Assembly: GCA_964348015.1 (NCBI GenBank)
Contig: CAYGBC010000011.1
Coordinates: forward strand, 1 to 52,633
Length of the DNA: 52,633 nucleotides
From: SOIA01 sp964348015
GTDB lineage: Bacteria > Acidobacteriota > Aminicenantia > Aminicenantales > Aminicenantaceae
Direction: 5' to 3'
Position numbers and translations under genes: made by a program. Below the pieces are notes generated by a model. That model worked only from the letters and a program-made list of their open reading frames with translations. It searched no databases and was not told the DNA's origin. Shown here in pieces: positions 24,156-33,602 of the stretch (its first letter is position 1; each line of letters begins with the position of its first letter).

Positions 24156-24752
24156 GTGCGGGAAGGTATTCTGATCGTTTTTGAAGGCATTGATGGAGCC
24201 GGCAAGTCGACTCAGGCTGAAATTCTGATGAACAAGCTCAAGGGACGGGGATACGCAGTCGTCTATTTCCGCGAACCCTCAGGGGGAAAATGGGGCCTGG
24301 AGATAAAAAAGAAAGCGGCTCATCCGGATTCTCTTTCACCGGAGGAAGAACTTGATCTGTTCCTGAGGGATCGCAAAGAAAACGTGGAAAAAAACTTGAA
24401 GCCCGCGCTGGAAGAGAAAAAGATTGTCATCCTGGACAGGTACTACTTTTCTACGATAGCCTATCAAGGGGCAAAGGGGATAGACAAGGAACGGATCAAG
24501 AGGGCCAACCAGGAATTCGTCATCGAGCCTGATCTTGTGTTTTTTCTCGATGTCGATCCCCGGAAAGGTTTAGACCGTATAAAAAACCGCAAAAAGAAGG
24601 ACAGGCTTTTCGAGCGGGCCGAGTATTTGGTTAAGGTCCGTGAGATATTCAGAGGTTTCAGAGGTGAGACATTTTTTCATATAGATGCCTCGAAGCCAAA
24701 GAAAGAGATCAGCACAGAGATTGAAAAGATTGTCCTTCACTTCCTCGCCTAA
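24156..24752 (+). CDS. tmk: Thymidylate kinase
   Basis: A 198-residue kinase converting dTMP to dTDP for DNA synthesis. The P-loop FEGIDGAGKST is at residues 9-19; the DRYYFSTIAYQGAKG line is the DR(Y/F)xxSxxAYQG motif that holds thymidine; and a Lys/Arg-rich lid (KNRKKKDRLFE) follows. The start is a GTG at 24156, preceded by GAGGATAAGG. The PBP1A gene begins 40 bp after the stop, in the same direction. The lid lacks an obvious extra Arg in the P-loop, suggesting the E. coli-like type II arrangement. Confidence 0.95.
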   Translation: MREGILIVFEGIDGAGKSTQAEILMNKLKGRGYAVVYFREPSGGKWGLEIKKKAAHPDSLSPEEELDLFLRDRKENVEKNLKPALEEKKIVILDRYYFSTIAYQGAKGIDKERIKRANQEFVIEPDLVFFLDVDPRKGLDRIKNRKKKDRLFERAEYLVKVREIFRGFRGETFFHIDASKPKKEISTEIEKIVLHFLA

Positions 24753-24792
24753 ACTATAGCCAACGGGGATTAAATTTGCTATATTTGATTTC

Positions 24793-27411
24793 ATGGGACT
24801 TATTATTCGAATACCCCGGAGAAAAAAGCGTGTCCGGCAGCCGCTCATAGAGATTCCTCGAGTCGAAAAAGCCAAAAAACCGCTTAGGCGGGGAATTCTG
24901 AAGGGAGTATTCCTTTTCGTGCTCTTTTCCGCAGCCTGTGGTCTTGGAGTGACCTTCGGGACACTTTTTGCCATCAGCCAGAACCTTCCCTCCATTTCCC
25001 TTCTGGAGGAATTCGAGCCCAACATCATCACATACATCTATGCGGATGATGGAGAGGTCATCGGAGAGTATGCCATAGAGAAGAGGATCGAGGTTCCGCT
25101 GGAGGAAATCCCGGATGTCCTGATTGATGCGATCCTTGCCACAGAGGACCCGCGGTTCTACTACCACGGCGGGCTCGATTGGCGGGGAGTTTTGCGCTCC
25201 TTGTGGGAAGATATAAAGATTAAGCTGAGGGGAGAAGGCAGAAAGCTTCACGGGGCGAGCACCATCACCATGCAGCTGACCACGGATCTTTTCCTCCATC
25301 GCAGGCAGACTATCCGCCGGAAGCTGAAAGAGATCATGCTTTCGCTTCAGATCGAAAAAAAGTACACAAAGCGGCAAATTCTGACTATGTACTGCAATCA
25401 ATTCTGGCTCGGTGGTGGAGCCTGGGGAGTAGAAGCGGCATCCCAATTGTATTTTGGGAAGCCTGTGTCAGAGTTGAACCTGGAGGAGGCGGCGCTGATC
25501 GCCGGAATGCTCAGAGGCCCGGCTGTTTATGATCCTTATAAATATCCGGATAATGCCTTTAATCGCCGCAACCATGTACTCAACCGTATGGTTGTGGAAG
25601 GATTCCTGACTCCTGCCGAAGCGGGAGTGGCCATGGCGCAGCCGCTCGAAGTCCTTCCTCAGCGCAGAGAAACCACTGAATTTGCGGCTTATTTTAGAGA
25701 AGAAGTCCGCAGATATTTGATGGACAATTATGGAGATGACGCGGTTTACAGGAGAGGACTCAAGGTTTACACAACGTTGAATCCCGCGTATCAGAGATAT
25801 GCGGAGGAAGAGCTTCTGAGCTGGCTCAGAGTGCTGGATAAAAGACAAGGCTGGAGGGACGACAAGCGAAATTTACTGGACGAAGGGGTGGAGTCACTCG
25901 AAGAAATAGATGCCAGCTTGCTCCAGGACTGGCCCCCCTATAGCTGGTCGAGGACATCCCTGGAAGAAAATGAAATCATAGAAGCTCTGGTTTTGTCGGT
26001 CGAGGACGAAGAGGCGTCCATAAAAGTGATGGATTATACGGGACTTTTGATGATGAATGACGCCACGAAAAAGTGGACCAAAGCGGAAACTTTGGGTGAG
26101 CTTATCAGAGAAGGTGATGTGATTCATGTCGAGGTCCGATTGATCGAAGAGGAGAGTACGGACCTCGAAAGCTTCCCTGAGGAGGAAAGCGCAGAACCCG
26201 AAGTCTCTCTCGATGAGGGCAGCACTAGACTCGAAGCCACGCTTGAACAGGAGCCCTTGCTCGAGGGCGCCTTCCTGGCTGTAGAGCCCCAAACCGGACA
26301 GATTAAAGCCATGGTGGGTGGTTATTCATTCCGGAGAAGCGAATGGAACAACGCCACGCAAGCCATGAGGCAGGCGGGTTCAGCCATCAAGCCCCTTCTG
26401 TACACCGCTGCCATAGATTCACGCATGTTAACGCCTGCAAGCGTGATCATCGATGAGCCCACTGACTTCTTCGACAAATGGTCAAACCAGCCGTATTCAC
26501 CACCCAACTATGATAACAGATACAAGGGCGCGGTGACGGTCCGAAGAGCTCTGGAGCAGTCTCGGAACGTCGCGACGGTCAAACTCCTGGAATCGATCTC
26601 TCCTCAGAGGGGTGTGGAATACATCCGGAAATTCGGGATCACTTCAGCCTCTGTCTATCCCTATCTGTCCCTGGCCCTGGGAGCGCCTGATGTGCGTTTG
26701 ATCGAGATGGTCTCCGCGTACTCCACTTTTCCCAATAAGGGCATTCGGGTCAGACCTTATTTCATCACTCGGATCGAAGACAAGGATGGGAACATCCTCG
26801 AAGAAGCCAGGGTTGAATCGGAAGAAGTGATCTCTCCGCAGGTGGCCTACATGATGACCTACCTGCTCCGGGGAGTCGTGGAACATCAGGGAGGAACGGG
26901 TTGGCGCGCGAAAAGGCTCAACTGGCCCCTGGCCGGGAAGACTGGGACAACAGATAATTACTCCGATGCCTGGTTCATAGGATTTTCTCCGTCCCTGTGC
27001 GCCGGTGTTTGGGTCGGACATAAAACAAAAATGACTATAGGAGAATACCAGTCTGGGGCTGTGGCCGCCCAGCCTCCTTGGGTGGACTTCTTCGAAAAAG
27101 TCATCAGAGATAAGAAGAGGAAGGCCGAAGAAGAAAGAAGAGCAGTCAAAGATGTCATCTCCGAAGCACTGGGGAGAAATATCGGAGAAACCCGAGAGAG
27201 GGATTCAGATGAAGAGCCCCTTGTTTTCGAAGAATTCGAGATTCCCCCGAATCTCTCGTTTGTGGAGATTGACATCAAGACCGGCTTGCTGGCCACGCCC
27301 GATTGTCTTTTTCCCTTCACAGAGGTTTTTTTCCCCGGCACTGAGCCTGACAGATGGTGTTCACTCGAGGACCATTTGCGGGTTCTGGATTACTACGATA
27401 AAAAGAGATAA
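24793..27411 (+). CDS. Class A penicillin-binding protein (PBP1A-type)
   Basis: An 872-residue bifunctional peptidoglycan synthase. A basic N-terminus is followed by one membrane helix (about 38-62, GVFLFVLFSAACGLGVTFG). The glycosyltransferase domain has catalytic Glu118 in ATEDPRFYYHGG and the GASTITMQL and RKLKEIMLSL motifs. The transpeptidase has the Ser530 nucleophile (SAIK), Ser590 (SRN) and Lys716 (KTGTT). A Glu-rich acidic insert (about residues 452-490, LIEEESTDLESFPEEESAEP...) separates the domains, where PBP1A proteins usually carry an OB-like domain. It polymerises and cross-links glycan strands at the inner membrane. It follows tmk in a likely operon. Symbol mrcA/ponA would fit, but the orthology is not certain. 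Confidence 0.95.
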   Translation: MGLIIRIPRRKKRVRQPLIEIPRVEKAKKPLRRGILKGVFLFVLFSAACGLGVTFGTLFAISQNLPSISLLEEFEPNIITYIYADDGEVIGEYAIEKRIEVPLEEIPDVLIDAILATEDPRFYYHGGLDWRGVLRSLWEDIKIKLRGEGRKLHGASTITMQLTTDLFLHRRQTIRRKLKEIMLSLQIEKKYTKRQILTMYCNQFWLGGGAWGVEAASQLYFGKPVSELNLEEAALIAGMLRGPAVYDPYKYPDNAFNRRNHVLNRMVVEGFLTPAEAGVAMAQPLEVLPQRRETTEFAAYFREEVRRYLMDNYGDDAVYRRGLKVYTTLNPAYQRYAEEELLSWLRVLDKRQGWRDDKRNLLDEGVESLEEIDASLLQDWPPYSWSRTSLEENEIIEALVLSVEDEEASIKVMDYTGLLMMNDATKKWTKAETLGELIREGDVIHVEVRLIEEESTDLESFPEEESAEPEVSLDEGSTRLEATLEQEPLLEGAFLAVEPQTGQIKAMVGGYSFRRSEWNNATQAMRQAGSAIKPLLYTAAIDSRMLTPASVIIDEPTDFFDKWSNQPYSPPNYDNRYKGAVTVRRALEQSRNVATVKLLESISPQRGVEYIRKFGITSASVYPYLSLALGAPDVRLIEMVSAYSTFPNKGIRVRPYFITRIEDKDGNILEEARVESEEVISPQVAYMMTYLLRGVVEHQGGTGWRAKRLNWPLAGKTGTTDNYSDAWFIGFSPSLCAGVWVGHKTKMTIGEYQSGAVAAQPPWVDFFEKVIRDKKRKAEEERRAVKDVISEALGRNIGETRERDSDEEPLVFEEFEIPPNLSFVEIDIKTGLLATPDCLFPFTEVFFPGTEPDRWCSLEDHLRVLDYYDKKR

Positions 27412-27551
27412 CCCCTAGAAATAAACAGCCCAAGACGCAGGAAGACGCCCCTCTTTTTTCGATCCTTTGATTCTGGATGATTTTCTCAGTTTGGAGGAGT
27501 CTGCGCTCCGGAGAGAGATTTAAGTGAGCAGTGAGAGGAGCGGAAGCCGGT

Positions 27552-29234
27552 CTACTTTTTCTTTCTGACGCTGCGGGATTTTGAGGAAGATTGGGAAGAA
27601 CGAGAGGAGGAAGATCTCCGCGCGGATCTGGAAGAAGACCTGGATCTGGAGGTCGAGCTGATCCTTTTTGATCCAGAGCGCCCGGAACTTCCGCGGGACG
27701 AGGAACTGATTTTCCGTGTCTTGCTGCTTTTCGAACGGTCTTTGGCAATACGGTTGACTACGGAGTTCGATTTCCGTGTTGTTATTTTCCTCGGGTAATT
27801 CTTGGCACTGATTTTGGATGAAGACGGATACCCGTATTTGCCTTTCTCAACGGTTCTTTTCGAAGAAGTACTGGAATTCGATCCTTTGCCTGAGATGTTT
27901 TTTGCTGTTCTTTTCACATCCCCAGGTTCAGTATTCCGGCCTGTTGATTTAGACAGTCGTTTAGCATCTCCACGTCCTGATGATCTCTCGGTTTTCCGGA
28001 GCAGGAGCTTATTTCTTTCGAGTTTTTCAGGAGTGATCTGGCTCGATCCCGGCCTGACAGGTGGTCTCTTGCTGGAAAGACTGATTTTGCCGAGTTTTCT
28101 GACGGAATCTTGCTTCAGAGCCACCCTGGAAATCCTCGGAGCCTTGAGCTGATTTTTGTGGATCACGGTAAGCGCGCGGGAGCTGCTGGGATAGTTTGAT
28201 TCGCGGTAACGGGGGTAATAGTAATTGTTGATGATGACACCCGGATAGCCGTAGTAACTGAGCGGGGCCCAGCCGTAGTAGCCGTAACCCCAGTACCAGT
28301 GAACCCAGGCAGGTCCCCAAACGGTCGTGGGGATCCAATACCAGCCGAGTCCGTACCGCCAGTGCCATCTTCCATAATGGAAAGTGCACCATCCCCAGGG
28401 TTCATAAGGAACCCAGGTCCATCCGCAGAGTGGAATCCAGATCCACCGGCCGTCAAAATACGGACGCCAGAATGTGGAAACTCTCTTGGGAACCCAGACA
28501 TAACCATAAGGAGAGACGTAAACCCATTGGCCGTAGGCAGCCAGTTCATACTCAAAATCTTCCAGTTCTTCGGGGAGGTATCTCTTGGCCAGGTATCTTC
28601 GGATCTCAGAATCCCTCTGAGCGCTCCATCTGTCGAAACTGTCCTCAGCCACAGCCATAAATCGAGTCGGGCGGGAGGTGAAACGGGCATTCGAGACTTC
28701 AAGCCTCTGTTCGTCTTTGATCAAGACCGATCCTGTTTCTCCGGCCGCTTCGACAATGCCTGAAAAGACGAATATCTCGGTTTTGCGGTTCTCTCTGACA
28801 TCGATCCTGTAGAGTCCGGTATCCAAGACATAAATCGAGACATCAGAGGTGTGGATCTCGATATCCTTCTCCTCTTCTAATGACTCCACATTGAAGTAGG
28901 CATTTCCTGCCCAGATGCGGACTCGGACAAGGCCGAAATCCTTTTTCGGCAAATTCATGAAATCGATTTTTGAATTTTTATCGAGCCTTACGTAATTCCC
29001 GTTTCCCAGGTAGATTTCCGCCCGTCCATCCGTTGTGCCCAGCCTGTCTCCTTCGGTGATCGGCGTGTTCACTGCGGCTTCCTCAAAGCCGAGGTCAGCG
29101 GCTCTCTGGATGTAGGTAGTTCCCGTTGTGTAACTGAGCCGTGCAAACGAATTGTTCGTGTATTCTGTCTCTTCTGCAGACAATGGAGATAGAAAAATCA
29201 ATAATGCGGGAATCAAAAAGATAATTTTTTTCAT
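27552..29234 (-). CDS. FecR-domain envelope protein with Trp/Tyr-rich repeat and Ser/Arg-rich tail
   Basis: A 560-residue exported protein (signal IIFLIPALLIFLSPLSAE). Residues about 30-170 form a FecR-like domain (EGDRLGTTDGRAEIYLGNGN, then KIDFMNL and IYVLDTGLYRIDV). Residues about 235-345 are extremely rich in Trp, Tyr, Gly and Pro (VWVPKRVSTFWRPY, WIWIPLCGWTWVPYEPWGW), the pattern of DUF6600-type domains. The final 200 residues are dominated by Ser, Arg and Lys with almost no hydrophobic residues, ending in RSRSSSRSARRSSSSRSS and RKKK. FecR domains often sit in cell-surface or anti-sigma proteins; no sigma factor lies next door. The tail is probably disordered and strongly basic. Function unknown. 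Confidence 0.82.
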   Translation of the reverse strand: MKKIIFLIPALLIFLSPLSAEETEYTNNSFARLSYTTGTTYIQRAADLGFEEAAVNTPITEGDRLGTTDGRAEIYLGNGNYVRLDKNSKIDFMNLPKKDFGLVRVRIWAGNAYFNVESLEEEKDIEIHTSDVSIYVLDTGLYRIDVRENRKTEIFVFSGIVEAAGETGSVLIKDEQRLEVSNARFTSRPTRFMAVAEDSFDRWSAQRDSEIRRYLAKRYLPEELEDFEYELAAYGQWVYVSPYGYVWVPKRVSTFWRPYFDGRWIWIPLCGWTWVPYEPWGWCTFHYGRWHWRYGLGWYWIPTTVWGPAWVHWYWGYGYYGWAPLSYYGYPGVIINNYYYPRYRESNYPSSSRALTVIHKNQLKAPRISRVALKQDSVRKLGKISLSSKRPPVRPGSSQITPEKLERNKLLLRKTERSSGRGDAKRLSKSTGRNTEPGDVKRTAKNISGKGSNSSTSSKRTVEKGKYGYPSSSKISAKNYPRKITTRKSNSVVNRIAKDRSKSSKTRKISSSSRGSSGRSGSKRISSTSRSRSSSRSARRSSSSRSSQSSSKSRSVRKKK

Positions 29235-29269
29235 TTTTCTTCTCCCTTAATCCATTTCTCGCATATCAC

Positions 29270-29298
29270 ATTAAATTATTATGCAAATCCTATGCCAA
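29270..29298 (-). promoter_or_regulatory. Sigma70-type promoter for the FecR-domain gene
   Basis: On the minus strand, TTGGCA (29298-29293) and TTTAAT (29275-29270) are 17 bp apart. The ribosome-binding site GGGAGAAG precedes the ATG at 29234. Confidence 0.5.
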
Positions 29299-29382
29299 TT
29301 CTTTTCCCCTAAATCCTATAAAATATGAAGAAAATTTGTGTCCTTATATGATGACGGATGTCAGAAGATGGGGACGTTTGGC

Positions 29383-30411
29383 CTATAATTTCCAGAACTG
29401 TTTTTGGGTATCGAATACCGGCGCCAGCTCCTTTTCTGTGATGGGGGAGACGTCCTCTCCGATTTCTGGTTTTCCCCCCTTTCCGCCCAGGTGAAGCAGA
29501 ACCTGTTTGACTCCTTCACTCAGCCCCTGCAGGTCATAGCCTCCCTCGAGGGTGAACAGGATCCTGTCTTGAGAGAATTTATGAGCCACGGACATGAGTT
29601 CTGAGGTGAGCGCTCCGAATCCCTCAGCGCTGATCAACATTCCTCCCAGAGGATCTGCCTTATAAATATCGAATCCAGCGGAGACGAGGATGAATTCCGG
29701 CTTGAAATCAGAAGCAATCGGGGAGAGGATTTTTCTGAATATGGAGAGATAGTCCTCGTCTGTCTTTCCCCCAGAAAGAGGGACATTCACTGTGAATCCC
29801 TTCCCCTTATCCTGACCGGTCTCGTCCCAGTATCCTGTTCCCGGATAATGAGGGAATTGATGAGTCGAGAAATACAGGACGTCACTCCGGCTGTAGAAGG
29901 AATTCTGGGTTCCGTTTCCATGATGAAGGTCCCAATCGATCACGAGTATACGCTTGATACCGTGCTTTTTGACAAGGTGCTCGGCTCCGACAGCCACATT
30001 GTTGAAGAGGCAGAAGCCCATGGCGCGGGAGGCTTCGGCATGATGGCCAGGAGGCCTGACGATGGCAAAACCGTTCTGGATCTTTCCCTCCATAACCAGG
30101 TCGATGGCTTTCAGAAGGCCTCCTGCGGCGAGCAGGGCGACTTCGTATGAGCGAGCAGAAGTGGCTGTGTCCGGATCCAGCTGCATTCTTCCTTTACCGG
30201 ATGTTTCTTTGATGGCTTTGATGTATGAGGAGGTGTGAACCATCTGGATCTCTTTCTCTTTGGCTGGACGGGGCTCTATCTCTGTGTAAGGAAAGGAGAT
30301 ATCTTTTTCCACCATGCGGTAGATGGCTTCAATCCTTTTGGGATTTTCCACATGGAAGCCACCCATGTCGTGCTCCATGTAACGCCAGTCCTTGACAATT
30401 CCTGTTTTCAT
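29383..30411 (-). CDS. HDAC-family zinc deacetylase (AcuC/acetylpolyamine amidohydrolase-like)
   Basis: A 342-residue arginase/deacetylase-fold enzyme. The active site is readable: RPPGHHAEASRAMGFC with the His-His pair, the zinc ligands in DWDLHHGNGTQ, the third ligand in SAGFDIYKADPLGG, and the Tyr in LEGGYDL. This most resembles class II HDAC-like amidohydrolases. Substrates in bacteria include acetylpolyamines, acetylated proteins such as acetyl-CoA synthetase, and other acetylamides. The ATG overlaps the stop of the upstream Na+/solute symporter by 4 bp, and GGAGGA lies just before it, so the enzyme and transporter are co-expressed and may handle one substrate. Confidence 0.93.
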   Translation of the reverse strand: MKTGIVKDWRYMEHDMGGFHVENPKRIEAIYRMVEKDISFPYTEIEPRPAKEKEIQMVHTSSYIKAIKETSGKGRMQLDPDTATSARSYEVALLAAGGLLKAIDLVMEGKIQNGFAIVRPPGHHAEASRAMGFCLFNNVAVGAEHLVKKHGIKRILVIDWDLHHGNGTQNSFYSRSDVLYFSTHQFPHYPGTGYWDETGQDKGKGFTVNVPLSGGKTDEDYLSIFRKILSPIASDFKPEFILVSAGFDIYKADPLGGMLISAEGFGALTSELMSVAHKFSQDRILFTLEGGYDLQGLSEGVKQVLLHLGGKGGKPEIGEDVSPITEKELAPVFDTQKQFWKL

Positions 30412-31841
30412 GCAGTCCTCCTGTCTTTAAAGAATGCGCTCAATTTTTCAGGCGAAGGCCGTGGAGTCATGAGGCTGACTCCGATGAGAAGAGAGAGGGA
30501 ACATATCAATGCGGGATAGATTGCAGGAATGCCCAGCGGAAGGTGCCCCTGAATTTTATTTGCGACTTCCCAGACAATGGTCATGACCAGCCCGCCCAGG
30601 ATAGACATGACTCCTCCCTGGACAGAGGCTCTTTTCCAGAAAAACACTGCGATCAGGGCCGGAGTGATCCCGGCACCGTAGACTGTGTACGCGGCGTAAG
30701 CCGCATCCAGAATACGCGGAAAAAAGGAGATCAGAGAATAGGCAATAAGCCCGAGGACAATGACCGTCAACCTCGAGTACAAGATCATTTTTTTATCCGG
30801 GAGCTTGGGGTTGATGAACCGCTGGTAAATGTCCCGGATCACATTCGTGGCGGGGACGAGAAGGAAGCTGTTCGCTGTGGAGATGATGATGGCCATTATG
30901 GCCACAAGAAGCAAACATCCCACTACAACTGGCACTCCCTTGTGGGCGACAAGGAGGATGATCTTTCCAGCTTCTTTAGCTTCTAAGCCTTTGAAATAAC
31001 TGCTTCCTATAACTGCCAGGCTCTGAAGAGTCACGCCGAGCAGGATGACTCCCAGAATCCAGCCCACAACAGACTTTTTCGCTTCCTTCTCGTCCCTTGC
31101 CGAAAAAAAGCGCTGATAGGTGTTGGCCATGCCCAGAGCCAGGAGGAAAGTCGGGACAAAGTATCCCATGGCCTGAATCCAGGTCATGTTGCCCAGGAAA
31201 GCTTGACTTCTCGGGGTAATATGGGCAGTGATGTACTCCATCCCCCCCACATGCTTTATCAGAAACGGGACGGCAAGCAAGATTCCAACGATCATGATGA
31301 TCCCGTTAAATATATCCAGGTAAGCCACGGAGATCATGCCCGCGAGCAGAGTGTAAGTGATGACAAATAGGGCGACGATAATGATCCCGGATTTGATGGA
31401 GATCTTTCCTTCGGTAATGATGTTCAACACCCAGCCTCCGCCCCGAAACTGGTAGCTGACAATCGTGACATAGGCGATGATCGTGGTGATCGTCGCGAGG
31501 ATTCGGGCCCATTTGTTGTACCTGGCTTCCAGGATATCCGGAACCGTGAACTGGCCGAATCTTCTGACTCTTGCAGCGATGAAAAAAACAATAATGATCC
31601 CCAGCCAGCCGCCGGCGCTCCCGATCAGCGAGGAATAGCCGTGATTGTAACTGAGGTCAGAAACGCTGAAAATATCCCCAGAGCCGATCCAGGTGGCCAG
31701 AAGGGTTCCCACGAGGACAGGCGCTGTCAGGGTTCTTCCCGCAACCAGAAAATCTTCCTTTTTTTTCAGCCTTTTGGTCAGGTGAAGCCCGAACAGAAAG
31801 AGGATGAAAAGGTAACCCAAGATTGTGAACAGATAGACCAT
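30408..31841 (-). CDS. Sodium:solute symporter (SSS family)
   Basis: A 477-residue inner-membrane protein of about 13 helices. SSS features include KEDFLVAGRTL then TAPVLVGTLLATWIGSGDIF near the N-terminus, SYQFRGGGWVLNI, and ATNVIRDIYQRFINPK, in the region where SSS proteins bind Na+. It is paralogous to the symporter at 31972-33456, sharing the same motifs at the same positions. The substrate cannot be read from the sequence; candidates are acetate, pyruvate, proline or an acetylated amine, given the overlapping deacetylase gene. The ATG at 31841 is preceded by a weak site (AGGGAAA). Confidence 0.92.
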   Translation of the reverse strand: MVYLFTILGYLFILFLFGLHLTKRLKKKEDFLVAGRTLTAPVLVGTLLATWIGSGDIFSVSDLSYNHGYSSLIGSAGGWLGIIIVFFIAARVRRFGQFTVPDILEARYNKWARILATITTIIAYVTIVSYQFRGGGWVLNIITEGKISIKSGIIIVALFVITYTLLAGMISVAYLDIFNGIIMIVGILLAVPFLIKHVGGMEYITAHITPRSQAFLGNMTWIQAMGYFVPTFLLALGMANTYQRFFSARDEKEAKKSVVGWILGVILLGVTLQSLAVIGSSYFKGLEAKEAGKIILLVAHKGVPVVVGCLLLVAIMAIIISTANSFLLVPATNVIRDIYQRFINPKLPDKKMILYSRLTVIVLGLIAYSLISFFPRILDAAYAAYTVYGAGITPALIAVFFWKRASVQGGVMSILGGLVMTIVWEVANKIQGHLPLGIPAIYPALICSLSLLIGVSLMTPRPSPEKLSAFFKDRRTA

Positions 31842-31971
31842 TTTCCCTGTTCTTCCTTTCTGTATTTATGGAGATTTCAGATCAATCATCCGGACCATTT
31901 TAAATGATCTCGCCATCAAATCCGTTATCTCTGTGATATGGATATCTCTCTGATTTGTTCGAATAATTTGG

Positions 31972-33456
31972 CTAAGTCTGAGCCTTTTTCTTTTCAGGGA
32001 AGAATTGTTCCAGTTCCTTTGGCGTTGGTTTTTTGGTCAGAAGGCTGACGATAATCAGCGCGCCCAAAGAAACGGCCAGTGCGGGGTAGATGATCGGGAT
32101 TCCCCAGGGATCTCCGTCAGGAGCCAAGTGGGGGGGAAGGACTTCAGCCAATATTTTGAGGCCGATTGTGGCCACTGTTCCAGAGATGATAGAGACCAGC
32201 CCTCCCATTTTTGTCGCTCTTTTCCAGGCCAAAGCCGCGATTAGAGCGGGCGTGATGGCCACTCCGTAGATCGTATACGCGAAATAGGCCATTCCGAGCA
32301 CCGAAGTGAGTTTCATGGCCAGAAAAAAGGCAATCACGCCAAGAATGACCACAAGAACTTTCTGGAGAGCCACCATAGTGTTTTGCTTGGGTTTTGTCTT
32401 TTTAAAGCGTTGATAGATATCGCGCATAACGGTGGTTGTCGGAGAAAGGAGATAGTTCATGCCTGTGGATATGACCACAGCGCAGGCGGCGCCCAAAAGG
32501 AGAATTCCGACTGGAGGAGGAACCATGTGTTTGGCAGCCAGGAGCACGACTTTTCCGCCTTCCTTGGGGATGGTCAGATCAAGCTGGTCCTTGAATTTGC
32601 TGTAAGCGAGAACGGCGATAATAACCACGACGGTTTCAACGAACACAGTTCCGATCGTCCAGAGAAGGACAGCTTTTTTAGCGTCTTTGGGTGTTCTGGC
32701 ACTGTAAAATTTTTGATACATGCTCTGCACACCCATGAGAAGAAGCATGGTGGCCAGGAAATAGCTGCCCACTTTGAGATAGGGATGCGCTCCGAACTGT
32801 TCGTTGACCACAGCAAAATATCCGGGATCGAGGGATTGAGTGACCTGCGCCCACCCTCCGGTTGCGAGATAAACAAATGGGACAGAGAGCATGCAGGCGA
32901 GAAGGATGATGATTCCGTTGGGCAAATCGGTGTAGGCGATGGCGATCATTCCACCGACGGCCGTGAAAAGGATAACGAAAACCGCTGCGATAATCGTACC
33001 CACAGAGCTGGGAATAGCGCCGTCTGTGGCCACGTTGAGGATGAAGCCTCCGGCCACAAACTGGTAGGAGACGATGGCGGTGAAGGAGATGATCAAAGCG
33101 ATGGCTCCGACTATCCTCGCTGCCGGTCCATACCGGACTTCGAGGATATCGCCGATGGTGTACTGGCCGAATGTCCGGACTTTTCCGGCCAGAAAATAGA
33201 TGACGACAATTCCGACCCAGGCACCGGCGGCCAGCCAGAGAGCCGAAAAGCCTGCCTTGGAAGCGAATTCCGCCCCAGCAATAAAGGTGCCCGACCCGAT
33301 CCAGGTGCAGATGAGAGTGAAAACCATAACTCCGGTTTTCAGGCTTCGGCCCGCTACCATGAAGTCTTCCTGGCTTTTAACGCGTTTGGCTCTGTAAAAG
33401 TTAAATCCCGTCAGGATTAAAAGATAGGCAAGAATTATCCAAAGATAAATAGACAT
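31972..33456 (-). CDS. Sodium:solute symporter (SSS family), paralogue
   Basis: A 494-residue membrane protein. It carries the same signature lines as its neighbour: QEDFMVAGRSLKTGVMVFTL, TWIGSGTFI, SYQFVAGGFILNV and TTVMRDIYQRFKKTKPK. Sequence differences between the two are spread over the whole length, so this is an old duplication rather than a recent copy. The gene is preceded by a good ribosome-binding site (AAGGAAGGAGG) and a promoter at 33568-33595. The stop lies 130 bp before the start of the second symporter, in the same direction, so all three genes (symporter, symporter, deacetylase) may form one unit. Confidence 0.92.
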   Translation of the reverse strand: MSIYLWIILAYLLILTGFNFYRAKRVKSQEDFMVAGRSLKTGVMVFTLICTWIGSGTFIAGAEFASKAGFSALWLAAGAWVGIVVIYFLAGKVRTFGQYTIGDILEVRYGPAARIVGAIALIISFTAIVSYQFVAGGFILNVATDGAIPSSVGTIIAAVFVILFTAVGGMIAIAYTDLPNGIIILLACMLSVPFVYLATGGWAQVTQSLDPGYFAVVNEQFGAHPYLKVGSYFLATMLLLMGVQSMYQKFYSARTPKDAKKAVLLWTIGTVFVETVVVIIAVLAYSKFKDQLDLTIPKEGGKVVLLAAKHMVPPPVGILLLGAACAVVISTGMNYLLSPTTTVMRDIYQRFKKTKPKQNTMVALQKVLVVILGVIAFFLAMKLTSVLGMAYFAYTIYGVAITPALIAALAWKRATKMGGLVSIISGTVATIGLKILAEVLPPHLAPDGDPWGIPIIYPALAVSLGALIIVSLLTKKPTPKELEQFFPEKKKAQT

Positions 33457-33567
33457 GGAATCCTCCTTCCTTTTTGGACCTTAGATCTGTGAATCAATCT
33501 GATCATCCTGTTCGCATGTGAATCATTATGGACATGCTGCGGGCTCATGGAGACGGAAATCTTCTTA

Positions 33568-33595
33568 ATGATATCCAGTCTTTTATTTAATTCAA
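33568..33595 (-). promoter_or_regulatory. Promoter for the symporter/deacetylase unit
   Basis: On the minus strand, TTGAAT (33595-33590) and TATCAT (33573-33568) with a 16-bp spacer. It starts within 10 bp of the smc stop codon. Confidence 0.5.
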
Positions 33596-33602
33596 GCGTT
33601 TT

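Noticed and set aside
32383..33420. Plus-strand ORF of 345 codons opposite the Na+/solute symporter
   Set aside because: The translation is strongly hydrophilic, the expected mirror of a membrane protein, with no ribosome-binding site or family match.
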